Under the pieces are notes generated by a model. It was not told the DNA's origin. It was given only the letters and a program-made list of their open reading frames with translations, and made no database searches. A stretch of 64,000 nt of DNA from Marinomonas arctica (GTDB lineage Bacteria > Pseudomonadota > Gammaproteobacteria > Pseudomonadales > Marinomonadaceae), in contig NZ_QHJF01000005.1 in the NCBI RefSeq assembly GCF_003259225.1, positions 62,001 through 126,000 on the forward strand. Reading direction: 5' to 3'. A program made the position numbers and the translations under genes. Below, piece after piece: positions 8,251-19,240 of the stretch. Each line of letters starts with the position of its first letter. Position 1 is the first letter of the stretch.

Positions 8251-9012
8251 TCAAGCCGGATTATCGATATCAATAAACACGGCATCCAACCCACATTCTC
8301 GAACAAGAAAGTCTGCCATGGATTTCGCACCAAAACGTTCCGTAGCATGGTGCCCTGCTGCCACAAAATGAATTCCCATTTCACGAGCTATATGAATTGT
8401 CTGCTCAGAAACTTCACCCGTAATATAGACATCTGCGCCTGACGCCACTGCCTGCTCAATATAACCTTGAGCGCCACCCGTGCAAAGTGCAACTCGATGT
8501 ATCATATGATCATTGACACACTCAAACAACACGTCACGCCCTACTGCCGCCTCTACTTTTTGACGAAATACTGCTGACGAAACCGGCTCACCTAATTCAC
8601 CGACTACACCAATAGCGTCCTCAATAGCCACCCCAGCTTGCAACCCAGATCGGTTTAAAAGCCCAAGAGCATCCGCCAATCCGGCATTATTTCCTAACGT
8701 TGGATGCGCATCCAATGGCAAATGATACCCATACAGATTTATGTCGTTCTTTATCAAGGCGGCAAGGCGACGATACTTCATGCCAACCACACGGGGATCT
8801 TCATTTTTCCAAAAATAACCGTGGTGAACAAAGATCGCGTCAGCTTTATATTCAATTGCCGCATCAATTAACGCTTGGCTCGCTGTAACACCAGTAACAA
8901 CCCGCTGAATCTCTTTTTTTCCTTCCACCTGCAAACCATTGGGCGCATAATCCTTAAAACGATTTGGACTTAATGTCTTATCAAGTAGACTCTCAAATTC
9001 ACTGCGTAGCAA
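8251..9012 (-). CDS. Nif3-like dinuclear metal centre protein (YbgI family)
   Basis: A 253-residue Nif3/DUF34 protein. Family members form hexameric rings with a two-metal site, and their function is unsettled. Some are listed as GTP cyclohydrolase I type 2 on weak grounds. Metal-ligand motifs are visible: FVHHGYFW, GYHLPLDAH, TGEVSEQTIHIARE and AAGHHATERFG. Translation appears to start at TTG (9012), preceded by AAGGGG at good spacing, in frame with the family N terminus. The gene is divergent from degS, with 18 bp between starts. Confidence 0.9.
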   Translation of the reverse strand: MLRSEFESLLDKTLSPNRFKDYAPNGLQVEGKKEIQRVVTGVTASQALIDAAIEYKADAIFVHHGYFWKNEDPRVVGMKYRRLAALIKNDINLYGYHLPLDAHPTLGNNAGLADALGLLNRSGLQAGVAIEDAIGVVGELGEPVSSAVFRQKVEAAVGRDVLFECVNDHMIHRVALCTGGAQGYIEQAVASGADVYITGEVSEQTIHIAREMGIHFVAAGHHATERFGAKSMADFLVRECGLDAVFIDIDNPA

Positions 9013-9030
9013 AATAACCCCTTATATTTT

Positions 9031-10083
9031 ATGAATCAAAAAAACGCTTGGTCACCCCTTATCCTTTCTGCACTTGCTGGCGCCTGCATAGGCTTAACGG
9101 TTCTCTTAATACAAGAAAAACACAAAACCACAAGTGACAGTTACTCCACTTCCGTGCAAATCGCCACGCCATCAGTGGTCAATATTTACACTCAAGTGAT
9201 CCAACAGAAAGGACTTAATGACTTAGATACAGCAAAACATAGCATTAATTTAGGCTCAGGTGTTATCGTCACAAAAGATGGTTTTATTCTCACCAACCAT
9301 CATGTGATTCAGAACGCACAAAGCATTGTCATCGCCCTACATGACGATCGACGTATCAAGGCACAACTCATTGGCTCCGACCCGTCAACCGATCTGGCAG
9401 TATTAAAAATACCACACCTCAACCTACCAAGCATTAAAATGGGAGACAGCAGCAAGGTATCAGTAGGAGATCGCATTTTAGCCATCGGCAACCCTTTTGG
9501 AATTGGACAAACCGTAACAGCCGGAATCATTAGCGCCAAAGGTCGTAACAGCATAGGCCTCAACACCTATGAAAATTTTTTACAAACAGACGCAGCCATT
9601 AACCCAGGCAACTCCGGCGGCGCTTTAGTCAACTTAAAAGGCGAGTTGATAGGCATCAGTTCAGCCATTTACTCAAGCTCTGGCGGCTCTCAGGGAATTG
9701 GTTTTGCAACGCCTGTCGATGACGCCATGGAAGTCATGACCGACATAATACAATACGGAGAAGTCATAAGAGGCTATTTAGGAATGGAGGCACAAAAAAT
9801 AACCCCTTTGCTGGCGGACAATTTATCCTTGCCATCCAATCACGGGCTTCTTGTAAACGACATTACAAAAGAGAGTCCTGCAGAAAAAGCAGGCATTGAA
9901 GTTGGCGACATTATACTAGAAATAAACAACACACCAAGCGAAGATCCATTTCAAATCAGACGCTTTATCGCCTCTCTAAAGCCAGGAACACACATATCCT
10001 TAGTTGGCATTAGAGGGCTGCAATCCTACCAAACCAATATCACGCTAGAAAAGCAGCCAGCCATGCAAAGAATCAATTATTAG
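9031..10083 (+). CDS. degS: Inner-membrane serine protease DegS
   Basis: DegS senses unfolded outer-membrane proteins through its PDZ domain and makes the first cut in anti-sigma-E factor RseA. The protein has one N-terminal membrane anchor (about 9-27), a trypsin-like domain with catalytic H91 (TNHHV), D121 (STDLAV) and S195 (NPGNSGGA), and a single PDZ domain (about 240-330). The one-PDZ, anchored layout and 350-residue length fit DegS rather than the two-PDZ, secreted DegP/DegQ. The stop codon overlaps the stop of the convergent SRPBCC gene by 4 bp, with no terminator between. Confidence 0.92.
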   Translation: MNQKNAWSPLILSALAGACIGLTVLLIQEKHKTTSDSYSTSVQIATPSVVNIYTQVIQQKGLNDLDTAKHSINLGSGVIVTKDGFILTNHHVIQNAQSIVIALHDDRRIKAQLIGSDPSTDLAVLKIPHLNLPSIKMGDSSKVSVGDRILAIGNPFGIGQTVTAGIISAKGRNSIGLNTYENFLQTDAAINPGNSGGALVNLKGELIGISSAIYSSSGGSQGIGFATPVDDAMEVMTDIIQYGEVIRGYLGMEAQKITPLLADNLSLPSNHGLLVNDITKESPAEKAGIEVGDIILEINNTPSEDPFQIRRFIASLKPGTHISLVGIRGLQSYQTNITLEKQPAMQRINY

Positions 10084-10631
10084 TCTTGACGCTCAATCAG
10101 CACTTTTAATTGATTCAAACTACGCTCGAAGTTATTGCCCGCAATATCGTTAGCGAACAAAGCAAGATAAGGACTCAACAACCCAGCACTAAGATCACCA
10201 TCGATCACCCAGTTCACCAAAGTACCGCCCTCCGCATCAGATAGCATAATTTGATTATGAACAAGATTCACATTGGGCTTAGGGCGAACATCAAAACGAA
10301 TAACAGACTCAGAGGACGATACTATCGATAAAATACCCTGATCGCTTGTTTTCTCGTAGATTAAGGCAACTGAGTCGCCGGCCTCCAAAACGCCGTCAAA
10401 CGCTTCCAATTGGCCATCCTGGATAAACATCCAATCTGCCAAATAGTCGCCACGCAGTATGTCTTTATAAACCGCTGCCTTTGGAGCCTGTATAAAAATA
10501 CCACGCTCCACACGATAGTCGGTCGGCATAAAAAAACCCACCACAACCAAAAGCAAAATAACCAATGCCGTAACACGAGTTACTCTTCTAAGTTTATAAA
10601 GCGCCGCCGGATGTGATGAGCCACCTACCAT
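10080..10631 (-). CDS. Membrane-anchored SRPBCC (polyketide-cyclase-like) protein
   Basis: A 183-residue protein with one N-terminal membrane segment (about 18-38, VTALVILLLVVVGFFMP) followed by a START/SRPBCC-like domain starting at IFIQAPKAAVYKDI and containing GGTLVNWVIDGDL. Such domains bind hydrophobic ligands, but no substrate can be named. Its ATG overlaps the hisD stop (TAATG), so it is the last gene of the ibaG-murA-hisG-hisD transcript, where Pseudomonas carries hisC. Function unknown. Confidence 0.75.
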   Translation of the reverse strand: MVGGSSHPAALYKLRRVTRVTALVILLLVVVGFFMPTDYRVERGIFIQAPKAAVYKDILRGDYLADWMFIQDGQLEAFDGVLEAGDSVALIYEKTSDQGILSIVSSSESVIRFDVRPKPNVNLVHNQIMLSDAEGGTLVNWVIDGDLSAGLLSPYLALFANDIAGNNFERSLNQLKVLIERQD

Positions 10632-11941
10632 TACGAATCCTTCAGAATACGATATTCAGCCGACATAGCATGCGCTTCTAATGATTCTCCACGCGCTAAA
10701 GGCGACGCTATTTTTGCCAGCGTACTCGCACCCTCCGGCGAACAGTAAATCAATGAGCTACGCTTTTGAAAGTCATACACGCCCAAAGGAGATGAAAACC
10801 TTGCCGTACCAGACGTTGGTAAAACGTGATTCGGCCCAGCACAGTAATCACCAAGCGCTTCTGGTGTATGACGCCCCATAAAAATGGCGCCAGCATGGCG
10901 GATTTTTTCAACCCATTTTTCGGGCTCATCAATCGACAACTCAAGGTGCTCAGCAGCAACAACATTGGCAATATCCATCGCTTCATCCATGTTTTCAACA
11001 TGAATAAAAGCACCGCGCCCCTCTAAGGAAGCCTTAATAATGTCTTTGCGGCTCTGCGTCTCAATCAAGCGCTCCATTGACGCTTTTACTTCTTTTATAA
11101 AAGCCATGTCAGGAGAGATCAAGATAGATTGAGCATCTTCGTCGTGTTCAGCTTGAGAAAATAAATCCATGGCGATCCAATCAGGATCTGTCTTACCATC
11201 GCAAACAACCAAAATTTCGGAAGGCCCAGCGATCATATCTATGCCAACAACACCAAAGACCATTTTCTTCGCGGTGGCCACATAAATATTACCAGGGCCA
11301 ACAATTTTATCGACTTTGGGAATAGTAGCCGTTCCGTACGCCAAAGCAGCAACAGCCTGAGCACCACCTATAGTGAAAACTCGGTCAACACCCGCAATGT
11401 AAGCCGCCGCCAAAACGATATCATTTACCAAACCATCAGGCGTTGGCACTACCATGATAATTTCACCAACACCAGCCACTTTTGCAGGCATAACATTCAT
11501 CAATACAGAAGAAGGATACGCCGCTTTGCCGCCTGGCACATACACTCCAACACGATCTAAAGGCGTCACTTTTTGACCAAGCACTGTACCGTCGTTTTCT
11601 TGGTACTGCCAAGATGGTTGTTTTTGGCGTTCATGATAATCATGTACACGTTTGGCAGCCGCCTCTAAGCTAGCCACAAGCTCAGCACTGACTCGACCTT
11701 TCGCAAGGGCCAATTCTTCACGTGTTATCTCAAGTTCAGAAGAAGAGACAACATGACGACGATCAAATCGATTGGTGAACTCAATAACGGCTTGATCGCC
11801 ATTAAGACGCACTTGCTCAACAATATCAGCAACGGCTTTCTGCACACCGGCATCGGAAACAGAATCCCATGCAAGCAAAGATTCTAGATCAGAGCGGAAA
11901 CCATCAGAACTAGAAGAAAACTCTCGAATATTAAGATTCAA
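10631..11941 (-). CDS. hisD: Histidinol dehydrogenase
   Basis: HisD oxidises L-histidinol to L-histidine with two NAD+, the last two steps of histidine synthesis, and needs zinc. The 436-residue protein has [59 protein letters not shown] and [20 protein letters not shown], all family signatures. It appears to start at TTG (11941), immediately after the hisG stop and behind GAGGG. The rest of the his pathway is not in the window. Confidence 0.97.
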   Translation of the reverse strand: MNLNIREFSSSSDGFRSDLESLLAWDSVSDAGVQKAVADIVEQVRLNGDQAVIEFTNRFDRRHVVSSSELEITREELALAKGRVSAELVASLEAAAKRVHDYHERQKQPSWQYQENDGTVLGQKVTPLDRVGVYVPGGKAAYPSSVLMNVMPAKVAGVGEIIMVVPTPDGLVNDIVLAAAYIAGVDRVFTIGGAQAVAALAYGTATIPKVDKIVGPGNIYVATAKKMVFGVVGIDMIAGPSEILVVCDGKTDPDWIAMDLFSQAEHDEDAQSILISPDMAFIKEVKASMERLIETQSRKDIIKASLEGRGAFIHVENMDEAMDIANVVAAEHLELSIDEPEKWVEKIRHAGAIFMGRHTPEALGDYCAGPNHVLPTSGTARFSSPLGVYDFQKRSSLIYCSPEGASTLAKIASPLARGESLEAHAMSAEYRILKDS

Positions 11942-12586
11942 TTATTTACCCTCATTATCGTCAACCGCACGTCGTATCATTTCTAAAATAGGCTCAATTT
12001 CAGCGTACTTAGTTTTGTAAGCCGCTTTATTGACCACCAAACGCGTGCTAATCGGCGCGATCAGTTCGCGCGCCTCTAGACCATTGGCTTTTAATGTATT
12101 CCCCGTATCAACAATATCAACAATAAGGTCAGCTAACCCCATGATAGGCGCTAATTCCATGGCACCATAAAGCTTTATGACATCAGCCTGAATACCTTGT
12201 TCAGCAAAATACGCTTTCGCTGTTTTAATAAACTTAGAAGCGACCTTCAAACGTCTATTTGGCAGCGGCTGACCAACCACACCAGCGGTCATCAAGCGAC
12301 ATTTGGCTATTTTAAGATCCAGAAGCTCATAAAGGTTTTTAGTGGATGCTTCCATTAACACATCCTTACCAGCAACACCAAAATCCGCCACGCCATGGTC
12401 AACATAAGTCGGCACATCCGTTGCTCGCAGAATCACCAACTTAATATGCTCATGATTGGTATCAAAAATCAGCTTACGACTTTTGCTAATGTCTTCAATT
12501 GGGACAATATTCGCTTTTTCTAAAAGCGGTAAAGTCTCGCCAAGAATACGCCCTTTCGACAGAGCAATCGTTAATGTTCTGCTCAT
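11942..12586 (-). CDS. hisG: ATP phosphoribosyltransferase, short form
   Basis: HisG joins ATP and PRPP in the first, feedback-regulated step of histidine synthesis. At 214 residues this is the short form, which lacks the C-terminal ACT-like regulatory domain and normally works with the HisRS-like partner HisZ. hisZ is not in the window. Motifs: [20 protein letters not shown] at the N terminus and [20 protein letters not shown], the PRPP-binding loop. It lies between murA and hisD, 1 nt after murA and abutting hisD. Confidence 0.96.
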   Translation of the reverse strand: MSRTLTIALSKGRILGETLPLLEKANIVPIEDISKSRKLIFDTNHEHIKLVILRATDVPTYVDHGVADFGVAGKDVLMEASTKNLYELLDLKIAKCRLMTAGVVGQPLPNRRLKVASKFIKTAKAYFAEQGIQADVIKLYGAMELAPIMGLADLIVDIVDTGNTLKANGLEARELIAPISTRLVVNKAAYKTKYAEIEPILEMIRRAVDDNEGK

Positions 12587-12587
12587 A

Positions 12588-13862
<1,275 letters not shown>

Positions 13863-13874
13863 TTATAATCGCTT

Positions 13875-14111
13875 TTATAGCTTGCTTATTTGTTCTGGCG
13901 TATAGGTCTTCATTGTAACGGCATGAATGGCGCCACTGGATATAGCCTTTTGAAGGTGTGAGTATACAAGCTGCTGCCTCTTCACGGTTGACAGGCCCTC
14001 AAATTCACTTGTCACTACTACCACTTGGAAATTACAACCTTCCCCTTCTGCAACTACTTCACAGTTAGGAATAGAGGATTCTAAAAGTGCTTTAACTTCA
14101 CCTGCGTTCAC
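13875..14111 (-). CDS. ibaG: BolA-family protein IbaG
   Basis: A 78-residue BolA/YrbA protein, probably a partner of monothiol glutaredoxin in iron-sulfur handling. In E. coli ibaG is acid-inducible. The fold is recognisable from VKALLESSIPNCEVVAEGEG and the helix FEGLSTVKRQQLVYSHLQ with a following AIHAVTMKTYTPEQ. Translation starts at GTG (14111) after GGAG. The position directly before murA marks it as IbaG, not BolA. A separate promoter is likely because the mla operon terminates upstream. Confidence 0.93.
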   Translation of the reverse strand: MNAGEVKALLESSIPNCEVVAEGEGCNFQVVVVTSEFEGLSTVKRQQLVYSHLQKAISSGAIHAVTMKTYTPEQISKL

Positions 14112-14254
14112 AGTCGCTCCAATAGATAAAGATACTTGATCGCACTATTCTACATGAGTACTGCCAACTACTTAACACCCAGAAGCCTAACTCTGAATAA
14201 AAAACCACTTGTTTTCCAAGATTTTAATCCAGACTGACAATACCAGACAAAAAA

Positions 14255-14293
14255 ACCAAAAAAAATCCGAATTCATATGATGAATTCGGATTC
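14255..14293 (-). terminator. Terminator of the mla operon
   Basis: A perfect 13-bp inverted repeat, AATCCGAATTCAT (14264-14276) and ATGAATTCGGATT (14280-14292), closes a 3-nt loop. The A-run on the left gives an eight-base T-tract on the minus strand. It ends mlaFEDC before ibaG. Confidence 0.92.
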
Positions 14294-14324
14294 TTAGAGA
14301 ACAAAAAACGAACAGCTATAGTCG

Positions 14325-14942
14325 TTAAGACTTTTTCGCCAAAGAATCACGCCAAGCAGAAATGGCCGCATCAATATCGTTTCTATTTTGCTCCATCATG
14401 ACCGCAAACTGCTTGCGAAAAGTTAAACCAAAATTAATATTATTAATAACGACGTTGCTGAGCATCCATTTATTCGCTTTGGACTGCTCCATATAGAAAC
14501 TAATATTCAACATGCCACCAGCTTCCATTTGGAAATCCACATCGACTTTCGTTTCACGCCCTTGGCCTTGAGGACCCAGTGGCAAAACATTAATACGATT
14601 TGCATCAAGCTCAAGAAGAGAGGCACCATAAGTTTTCAATAACGTATCTTTAGTGACAGTGGCAAAACGAACTCTTTGCTCAGCAGTCGCTCTGCGATAA
14701 TACTTTCCCATCACTTTCTTTGAAAAATCATCAAAATCCACAACGTCTTCAAGAATAGCGTTGACGCGCTGCTCAAGCAAAGCAGGATTTGAAGCTAAAA
14801 CCGTCTTTTCAGCAACAATATCCTTACGAAAAGCATCCACCACACCAATGACGGCATCCCTTGCACCATCCACATTGGACCAAGCTAAACCTGAACTCAG
14901 CATGGTAAAAACAAGCAAAAAACTCATCAAAATTCTAGACAT
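14325..14942 (-). CDS. mlaC: Periplasmic phospholipid shuttle MlaC
   Basis: MlaC carries phospholipids between the outer-membrane MlaA complex and the inner-membrane MlaFEDB transporter, keeping outer-leaflet asymmetry. The 205-residue protein has a signal peptide (about 1-22) and the Ttg2/toluene-tolerance domain, seen in VVDFDDFSKKVMGKYYRRAT and TVTKDTLLKTYGASLL. It begins 3 bp after mlaD. It is the last gene of the operon here: the STAS subunit mlaB that usually follows is missing, and a strong terminator comes next. Confidence 0.95.
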   Translation of the reverse strand: MSRILMSFLLVFTMLSSGLAWSNVDGARDAVIGVVDAFRKDIVAEKTVLASNPALLEQRVNAILEDVVDFDDFSKKVMGKYYRRATAEQRVRFATVTKDTLLKTYGASLLELDANRINVLPLGPQGQGRETKVDVDFQMEAGGMLNISFYMEQSKANKWMLSNVVINNINFGLTFRKQFAVMMEQNRNDIDAAISAWRDSLAKKS

Positions 14943-14945
14943 ATC

Positions 14946-15410
14946 TTACTTCTCCGAGTCACCAGCTTTAAACAAAAACTGACTAATCAAGGTCTCCAAA
15001 ACAAGCGCAGATTGCGTATCGTATATTTCACTGCCATTTTTCAGCATTTCATCGTCCGCACCAATCGATATCCCCAGATACTTCTCACCCAACAAACCGC
15101 TGGTTAATACCGCAATGGAACTATCCGTAGGAATATTATTAACATCAGAATGGATATTCATCGTCACCAACGCCATATACAAGTCTTTATCAAACGTGAT
15201 GGACTCAACACTGCCCACCGTTACACCTGAGATGGACACTTTTGCTCGACTTGTTAAGCCAGCAATGTCATCAAATCTTGCAACCACTTGATAAGTGTCT
15301 TTCTTACTGGAAAAAGCCAAACCACTCACTTGCACCGCCAAATAGACAAGGGCAGCAACACCCAGCACAATAAAACACCCAACCAATAACTCAGCTCGCT
15401 TACTTCTCAT
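14946..15410 (-). CDS. mlaD: MCE-domain lipid-transport protein MlaD
   Basis: MlaD forms the hexameric MCE ring of the inner-membrane Mla complex. The protein has one N-terminal membrane helix (about 6-27, LLVGCFIVLGVAALVYLAV) and an MCE domain (about 35-115: TYQVVARFDDIAGLTSRAKV, ISGVTVGSVESI, SGLLGEKYLGIS). The ATG at 15410, with GGAG upstream, is preferred over a TTG five codons earlier, and gives 154 residues. It lies one base after the mlaE stop. Confidence 0.95.
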   Translation of the reverse strand: MRSKRAELLVGCFIVLGVAALVYLAVQVSGLAFSSKKDTYQVVARFDDIAGLTSRAKVSISGVTVGSVESITFDKDLYMALVTMNIHSDVNNIPTDSSIAVLTSGLLGEKYLGISIGADDEMLKNGSEIYDTQSALVLETLISQFLFKAGDSEK

Positions 15411-15411
15411 C

Positions 15412-16194
15412 CTAAAAATCTCCAAACATAGCAGCGGTCAATACAAAATCTAACGCCAAAATAGCCAATGAACTTAGAACCACAGTGCGAGTGGTCGCCT
15501 TACCAATTCCTTCAGAAGTAGGCACACACTCATACCCCTGATAAACCGCGATCCAAGTCACGACGACAGCAAAACACACCGCCTTAATCACACCATTCAT
15601 GATATCCGTGTCAAAATGCACAGATTGCTGCATTGATGACCAAAACGCGCCATCATAAACACCTAACCATCCCACTGAAACCAACTGCCCACCCAGAATC
15701 CCAGAAGCAGAAAAAATCAAACTCAGCAATGGCAAACAAATAACACCAGCAATAAATCGTGGGGCAATAACTCGCCTAAGCGGATCAACCCCCATCATTT
15801 CATAACTGGATAACTGCTCAGTGGCTTTCATTAAGCCAATCTCAGCGGTCAAAGAAGAGCCAGCCCGACCAGCAAACAAAAGCGCTGTTACAACAGGCGA
15901 AAGCTCTCGCAGTAGTGACAAGGCCAACAACTGCCCCACCGCCTCTTCAGAGCCAAATTTAGCTAAAATACTGTAACCTTGCAGCGACAGCACCATACCG
16001 ATAAACGCCCCCGAAACAAGGATAATAACGAGGGACAACACACCCACCGAGTAAAGCTGCTTCACAAGCAAATTAACGGACTCGCCAAACCTAACAGGCA
16101 AACGACAAACACTCTGCACCAAAAAAATGCCAGCTCGCCCGACGGCTTCAAGCCAATTAAAAAGCCACGCCCCCAAAGAAATAATCGCTTTCAC
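15412..16194 (-). CDS. mlaE: Mla transporter permease MlaE
   Basis: MlaE is the inner-membrane permease of the Mla phospholipid ABC system. The 260-residue protein has several hydrophobic helices and the MlaE/YrbE signature region with [36 protein letters not shown] and [20 protein letters not shown]. It overlaps mlaF by 4 bp and is followed by mlaD, so the three are coupled. Confidence 0.96.
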   Translation of the reverse strand: MKAIISLGAWLFNWLEAVGRAGIFLVQSVCRLPVRFGESVNLLVKQLYSVGVLSLVIILVSGAFIGMVLSLQGYSILAKFGSEEAVGQLLALSLLRELSPVVTALLFAGRAGSSLTAEIGLMKATEQLSSYEMMGVDPLRRVIAPRFIAGVICLPLLSLIFSASGILGGQLVSVGWLGVYDGAFWSSMQQSVHFDTDIMNGVIKAVCFAVVVTWIAVYQGYECVPTSEGIGKATTRTVVLSSLAILALDFVLTAAMFGDF

Positions 16195-17039
16195 TGTACC
16201 GCTCCATCTTTATTAGACTTACTAGCAACAGATATAGGGCCGTCGTTATCACCAATATCGTCAACATCATTATCTTCAGGGTAATGGAATGGCACAGGCC
16301 CATCAGGCTCACCGTTTAGAAACTGCCGCACTTGCGGGTCCGCTGATGCTCGAATCTCTTCAGCAGAACCTTCGGCAATCACACGCCCACCGGCCAAGAT
16401 ACACACATGATCCGCGATGGAAAGTGACTCTTTTACGTCATGCGAAACCAAAACCGAGGTAATATTCGCCGAATCGTTAAGCTGGCGAATCAACTTCACC
16501 AAGACCCCCTTGGATATTGGATCTTGTCCTGTAAATGGCTCATCATACATAACCAGCTCTGGATCTAATGCAATCGCTCGAGCCAATGCAACACGCCTAG
16601 CCATACCTCCAGACAGTTCAGCCGGCATCATTTTCGCAGCACCCCGAAGACCAACGCTATGCAGCTTATCGGAAACAATGGCCGCAATCTCTTTCGCACT
16701 AAGCTTTGTATGTTCTTCCATGGGAAAAGCCACATTTTCAGCCACAGACATATCGGTAAATAACGCACCACTTTGAAATAGCATCCCCATTTTTTTACGC
16801 ACTTTGTAAAGCTCAGAGCGAGACAAAGCGTGTACATTTTTACCATCAACAAAAATAGTGCCTGCATTGGGCACCAACTGTGCCGCAATCAAACGCAACA
16901 AAGTGGTTTTTCCCGTTCCACTGGGCCCCATGACAGCTGTGATTTTTCCTTTAGGTATCGTAAGGGAGACATTTTCATAAATTGCACGATCTCCCCTAAA
17001 AAAACTCAGATCATTGACCCTTATATAAGCATCTACCAC
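16191..17039 (-). CDS. mlaF: Mla transporter ATP-binding protein MlaF
   Basis: MlaF energises the Mla phospholipid transporter. Visible motifs are Walker [14 protein letters not shown], the Q-loop region [12 protein letters not shown] signature [14 protein letters not shown], Walker [10 protein letters not shown] and the switch SHDVKE. The acidic C-terminal tail (about 245-282) is longer than usual. I place the start at the GTG at 17039, which has AAAGG seven bases upstream. A GTG two codons earlier (17045) is possible but sits against that site. MlaF normally binds MlaB, whose gene is not seen here. Confidence 0.95.
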   Translation of the reverse strand: MVDAYIRVNDLSFFRGDRAIYENVSLTIPKGKITAVMGPSGTGKTTLLRLIAAQLVPNAGTIFVDGKNVHALSRSELYKVRKKMGMLFQSGALFTDMSVAENVAFPMEEHTKLSAKEIAAIVSDKLHSVGLRGAAKMMPAELSGGMARRVALARAIALDPELVMYDEPFTGQDPISKGVLVKLIRQLNDSANITSVLVSHDVKESLSIADHVCILAGGRVIAEGSAEEIRASADPQVRQFLNGEPDGPVPFHYPEDNDVDDIGDNDGPISVASKSNKDGAVQ

Positions 17040-17142
17040 TGACACACCTTTATCACTGTAAAATATCGTCTGATACTATCACTGCACTCCAATAAATAAA
17101 ATCATGGCACCATCAAATGCACCTTGTTTGTGAGATCAAGTC

Positions 17143-17171
17143 TTGAATTCAAACGTCAAACCTCATTAAAT
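17143..17171 (+). promoter_or_regulatory. Candidate promoter of the yrbG-lptCAB-rpoN block
   Basis: TTGAAT (17143-17148) and TTAAAT (17166-17171) are spaced by 17 nt in the 150-bp gap between the divergent mlaF and the exchanger gene. The -10 matches only four of six positions, so this is a candidate. Confidence 0.35.
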
Positions 17172-17188
17172 GGTAACTCCTAAAATCT

Positions 17189-18169
17189 ATGAGTAATTTC
17201 AATACCATGCTGCTATTCTCTGTTGCCCTCATCGCAGGACTCGTATTATTGATCATGAGTTCGGACAAATTCATCGAACACTCTGCGTTAGTGGCCGAAA
17301 AATTGAATGTCAACCCCATGGTCATTGGGATCACACTCGTTGCATTTGGCACATCGGCACCAGAAATGGTCGTCTCAGCCATCGCAGCACTAGATAACGC
17401 CCCAGAAATCGCCGTCGGTAACGTACTGGGGTCAAATATCGCCAACATTGCATTGGTATTTGGCATCACACTTTTATTCTCTGCCGTTCCTATCGCAAAA
17501 GGGCTCATCAAGAAAGAGGTCCCTCTTGTACTTGCAATCACACTGCTTACAGGGGCTTTGCTTTACGATCAAACTCTCGATTTATGGGACGGCATCATTT
17601 TGCTGGCGGCCTTTGTCGTTATATTGACCATTTTGCTAAAGGGCAATAAAGATCTTGAGAGTGAACTAGCGGACGAATTGCCAGAAGATGATGGTGCGCC
17701 AGTGGGGAAATCTCTCTTTATCGCATTGATTGGGCTAGCCGTACTGATTGGCAGTTCTAAATTACTGGTGTGGGGGGCAATAGGCATTGCAACCGCCCTT
17801 GGCGTTAGCGAATTAGTCATTGGCCTCACCATCGTCGCTGTAGGCACGAGTCTGCCAGAACTGGCAGCATCCGTAAGCAGCGTTAGAAAAGGCCATCACG
17901 ATATCGCCATTGGCAATATCATTGGCTCAAATATTTTCAACTTGGCCACGGTATTACCATTACCAGCATTGATTGCTCCAGGACTCGTAGACGCCAGTGT
18001 TATTAGCCGAGACTACCCTTGGGTACTAGGTCTAACCGCCGCACTTGCCATCGCCATCTTTGTCTTCAAAAAGAGCAAAAACAATAGTATTCCGCGCTGG
18101 ATAGGATTACCCCTTATCGCGTCTTATGGTGTTTACTTATTTATTATCAGTACAAACGGCTCGGTATAA
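17189..18169 (+). CDS. Calcium/sodium antiporter family protein (YrbG)
   Basis: A 326-residue inner-membrane CaCA exchanger. The two inverted alpha-repeats are clear: GITLVAFGTSAPEMVVSAIA with GNVLGSNIANIALV in the first half, and GLTIVAVGTSLPELAASV with GNIIGSNIFNLATVL in the second. An acidic loop (ESELADELPEDDGA, about 155-168) links the halves. It heads the block before lptC as YrbG does in E. coli. The transported cation is not proven. Its stop overlaps the lptC start (TAATG). Confidence 0.92.
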   Translation: MSNFNTMLLFSVALIAGLVLLIMSSDKFIEHSALVAEKLNVNPMVIGITLVAFGTSAPEMVVSAIAALDNAPEIAVGNVLGSNIANIALVFGITLLFSAVPIAKGLIKKEVPLVLAITLLTGALLYDQTLDLWDGIILLAAFVVILTILLKGNKDLESELADELPEDDGAPVGKSLFIALIGLAVLIGSSKLLVWGAIGIATALGVSELVIGLTIVAVGTSLPELAASVSSVRKGHHDIAIGNIIGSNIFNLATVLPLPALIAPGLVDASVISRDYPWVLGLTAALAIAIFVFKKSKNNSIPRWIGLPLIASYGVYLFIISTNGSV

Positions 18170-18747
18170 TGCTTTTTTTGACAAAATTCATTTCGGCACG
18201 AAATCTATTTTTAAGTGGAGCGGCGCTCATTTTGTTCGCCCTCACCTTCTGGTATGGGACAATGCCGACACAAAACTTGGTTGAGACAGACTCATTAAGA
18301 AGTTCGCCTGATTATTTCATTACCAATGTAAAAGTGAGAGAGTTCGACAACAAAGGCAAACTGATTGAGACGTTAGATGCTGAACAAACACTTCATTACA
18401 TAGCAAAATCTAGGACGCTGTTAGAAAAACCCAGCATTGAACGTCAAGCTGCGTCAGGCTCTTGGAGCGCAAAAGCAGAGAAAGGGGTTATTGAAGATGG
18501 AAGTAATGATATTCTATTAACAGACAATGCTCGGGCTACCAAAAAATATCTTCAATCTGAAGACATCAAGCTCAGTGCAGACAACATGCACTACCTAGAC
18601 AAAGATCAATCATTAACCAGCTACGGGAATGCCACCCTAATCTCTTCTCAAGGCGACACTTCTGCTGGCAAAATTACTACTTTCATCAATTCAGAAGAAG
18701 TCGTGATGACAGGATCGGTAAGAGGAAAATATGAAACAGTTCGTTAA
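18169..18747 (+). CDS. lptC: LPS export protein LptC
   Basis: LptC is a bitopic inner-membrane protein that receives LPS from LptBFG and passes it to LptA. The 192-residue protein has one N-terminal helix (about 12-30) and a periplasmic jellyroll domain starting near DYFITNVKVREFDNKGK. It directly follows the exchanger gene. The kdsD and kdsC genes that lie at this point in E. coli are absent. The lptA start lies inside its 3' end (17-bp overlap). Confidence 0.92.
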   Translation: MLFLTKFISARNLFLSGAALILFALTFWYGTMPTQNLVETDSLRSSPDYFITNVKVREFDNKGKLIETLDAEQTLHYIAKSRTLLEKPSIERQAASGSWSAKAEKGVIEDGSNDILLTDNARATKKYLQSEDIKLSADNMHYLDKDQSLTSYGNATLISSQGDTSAGKITTFINSEEVVMTGSVRGKYETVR

Positions 18748-19240
18748 CATTGGCTTATTGATCACCTCAGTCATAATAGCCCAGCACGCCTATGCATTGC
18801 CTGACGACGTAAATCAACCCCTAGAAATCCAAGCTGACGAGGCTTCGTTTAACCAAAATACAGGCGAAGCCATTTACAAAGGTAACGTGTTTGTCAAACA
18901 AGGCACCATTGAGATTCAAGCACAATACCTCAAAGTCTCAACAGACATAAATACCCGAAAATTCAGCAGTTTAGAAGCGACTGGCAAACCGGCCAAATTC
19001 AGCCAACAAATTGATTGGAGTGGCAATATTGTCATAAGTAAGGGCAATAAGATTAACTATTTAACAAGCAAATCTAAGCTAGAAATCATTGGCGACGGTT
19101 ACCTAAGCCGCATGCAAAATTCCATCACTGCTGACTACATTCTGTACATGATCAATGACGGCACGTTCAGTGCCGAGAAAACGAATTCTGGGCGCGTCAA
19201 CATGACTTTGCAACCACAAGCACCCGAGGCGAAGAAATAG
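18731..19240 (+). CDS. lptA: Periplasmic LPS bridge protein LptA
   Basis: LptA molecules stack head to tail to form the periplasmic LPS bridge. The 169-residue precursor has a signal peptide ending near AYA (about residue 22), then the OstA-type jellyroll with PLEIQADEASFNQNTGEAIY, KGNVFVKQGTIEIQA and a second repeat around GNKINYLTSKSKLEI. It overlaps lptC, and its stop abuts the lptB start. Confidence 0.94.
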   Translation: MKQFVNIGLLITSVIIAQHAYALPDDVNQPLEIQADEASFNQNTGEAIYKGNVFVKQGTIEIQAQYLKVSTDINTRKFSSLEATGKPAKFSQQIDWSGNIVISKGNKINYLTSKSKLEIIGDGYLSRMQNSITADYILYMINDGTFSAEKTNSGRVNMTLQPQAPEAKK

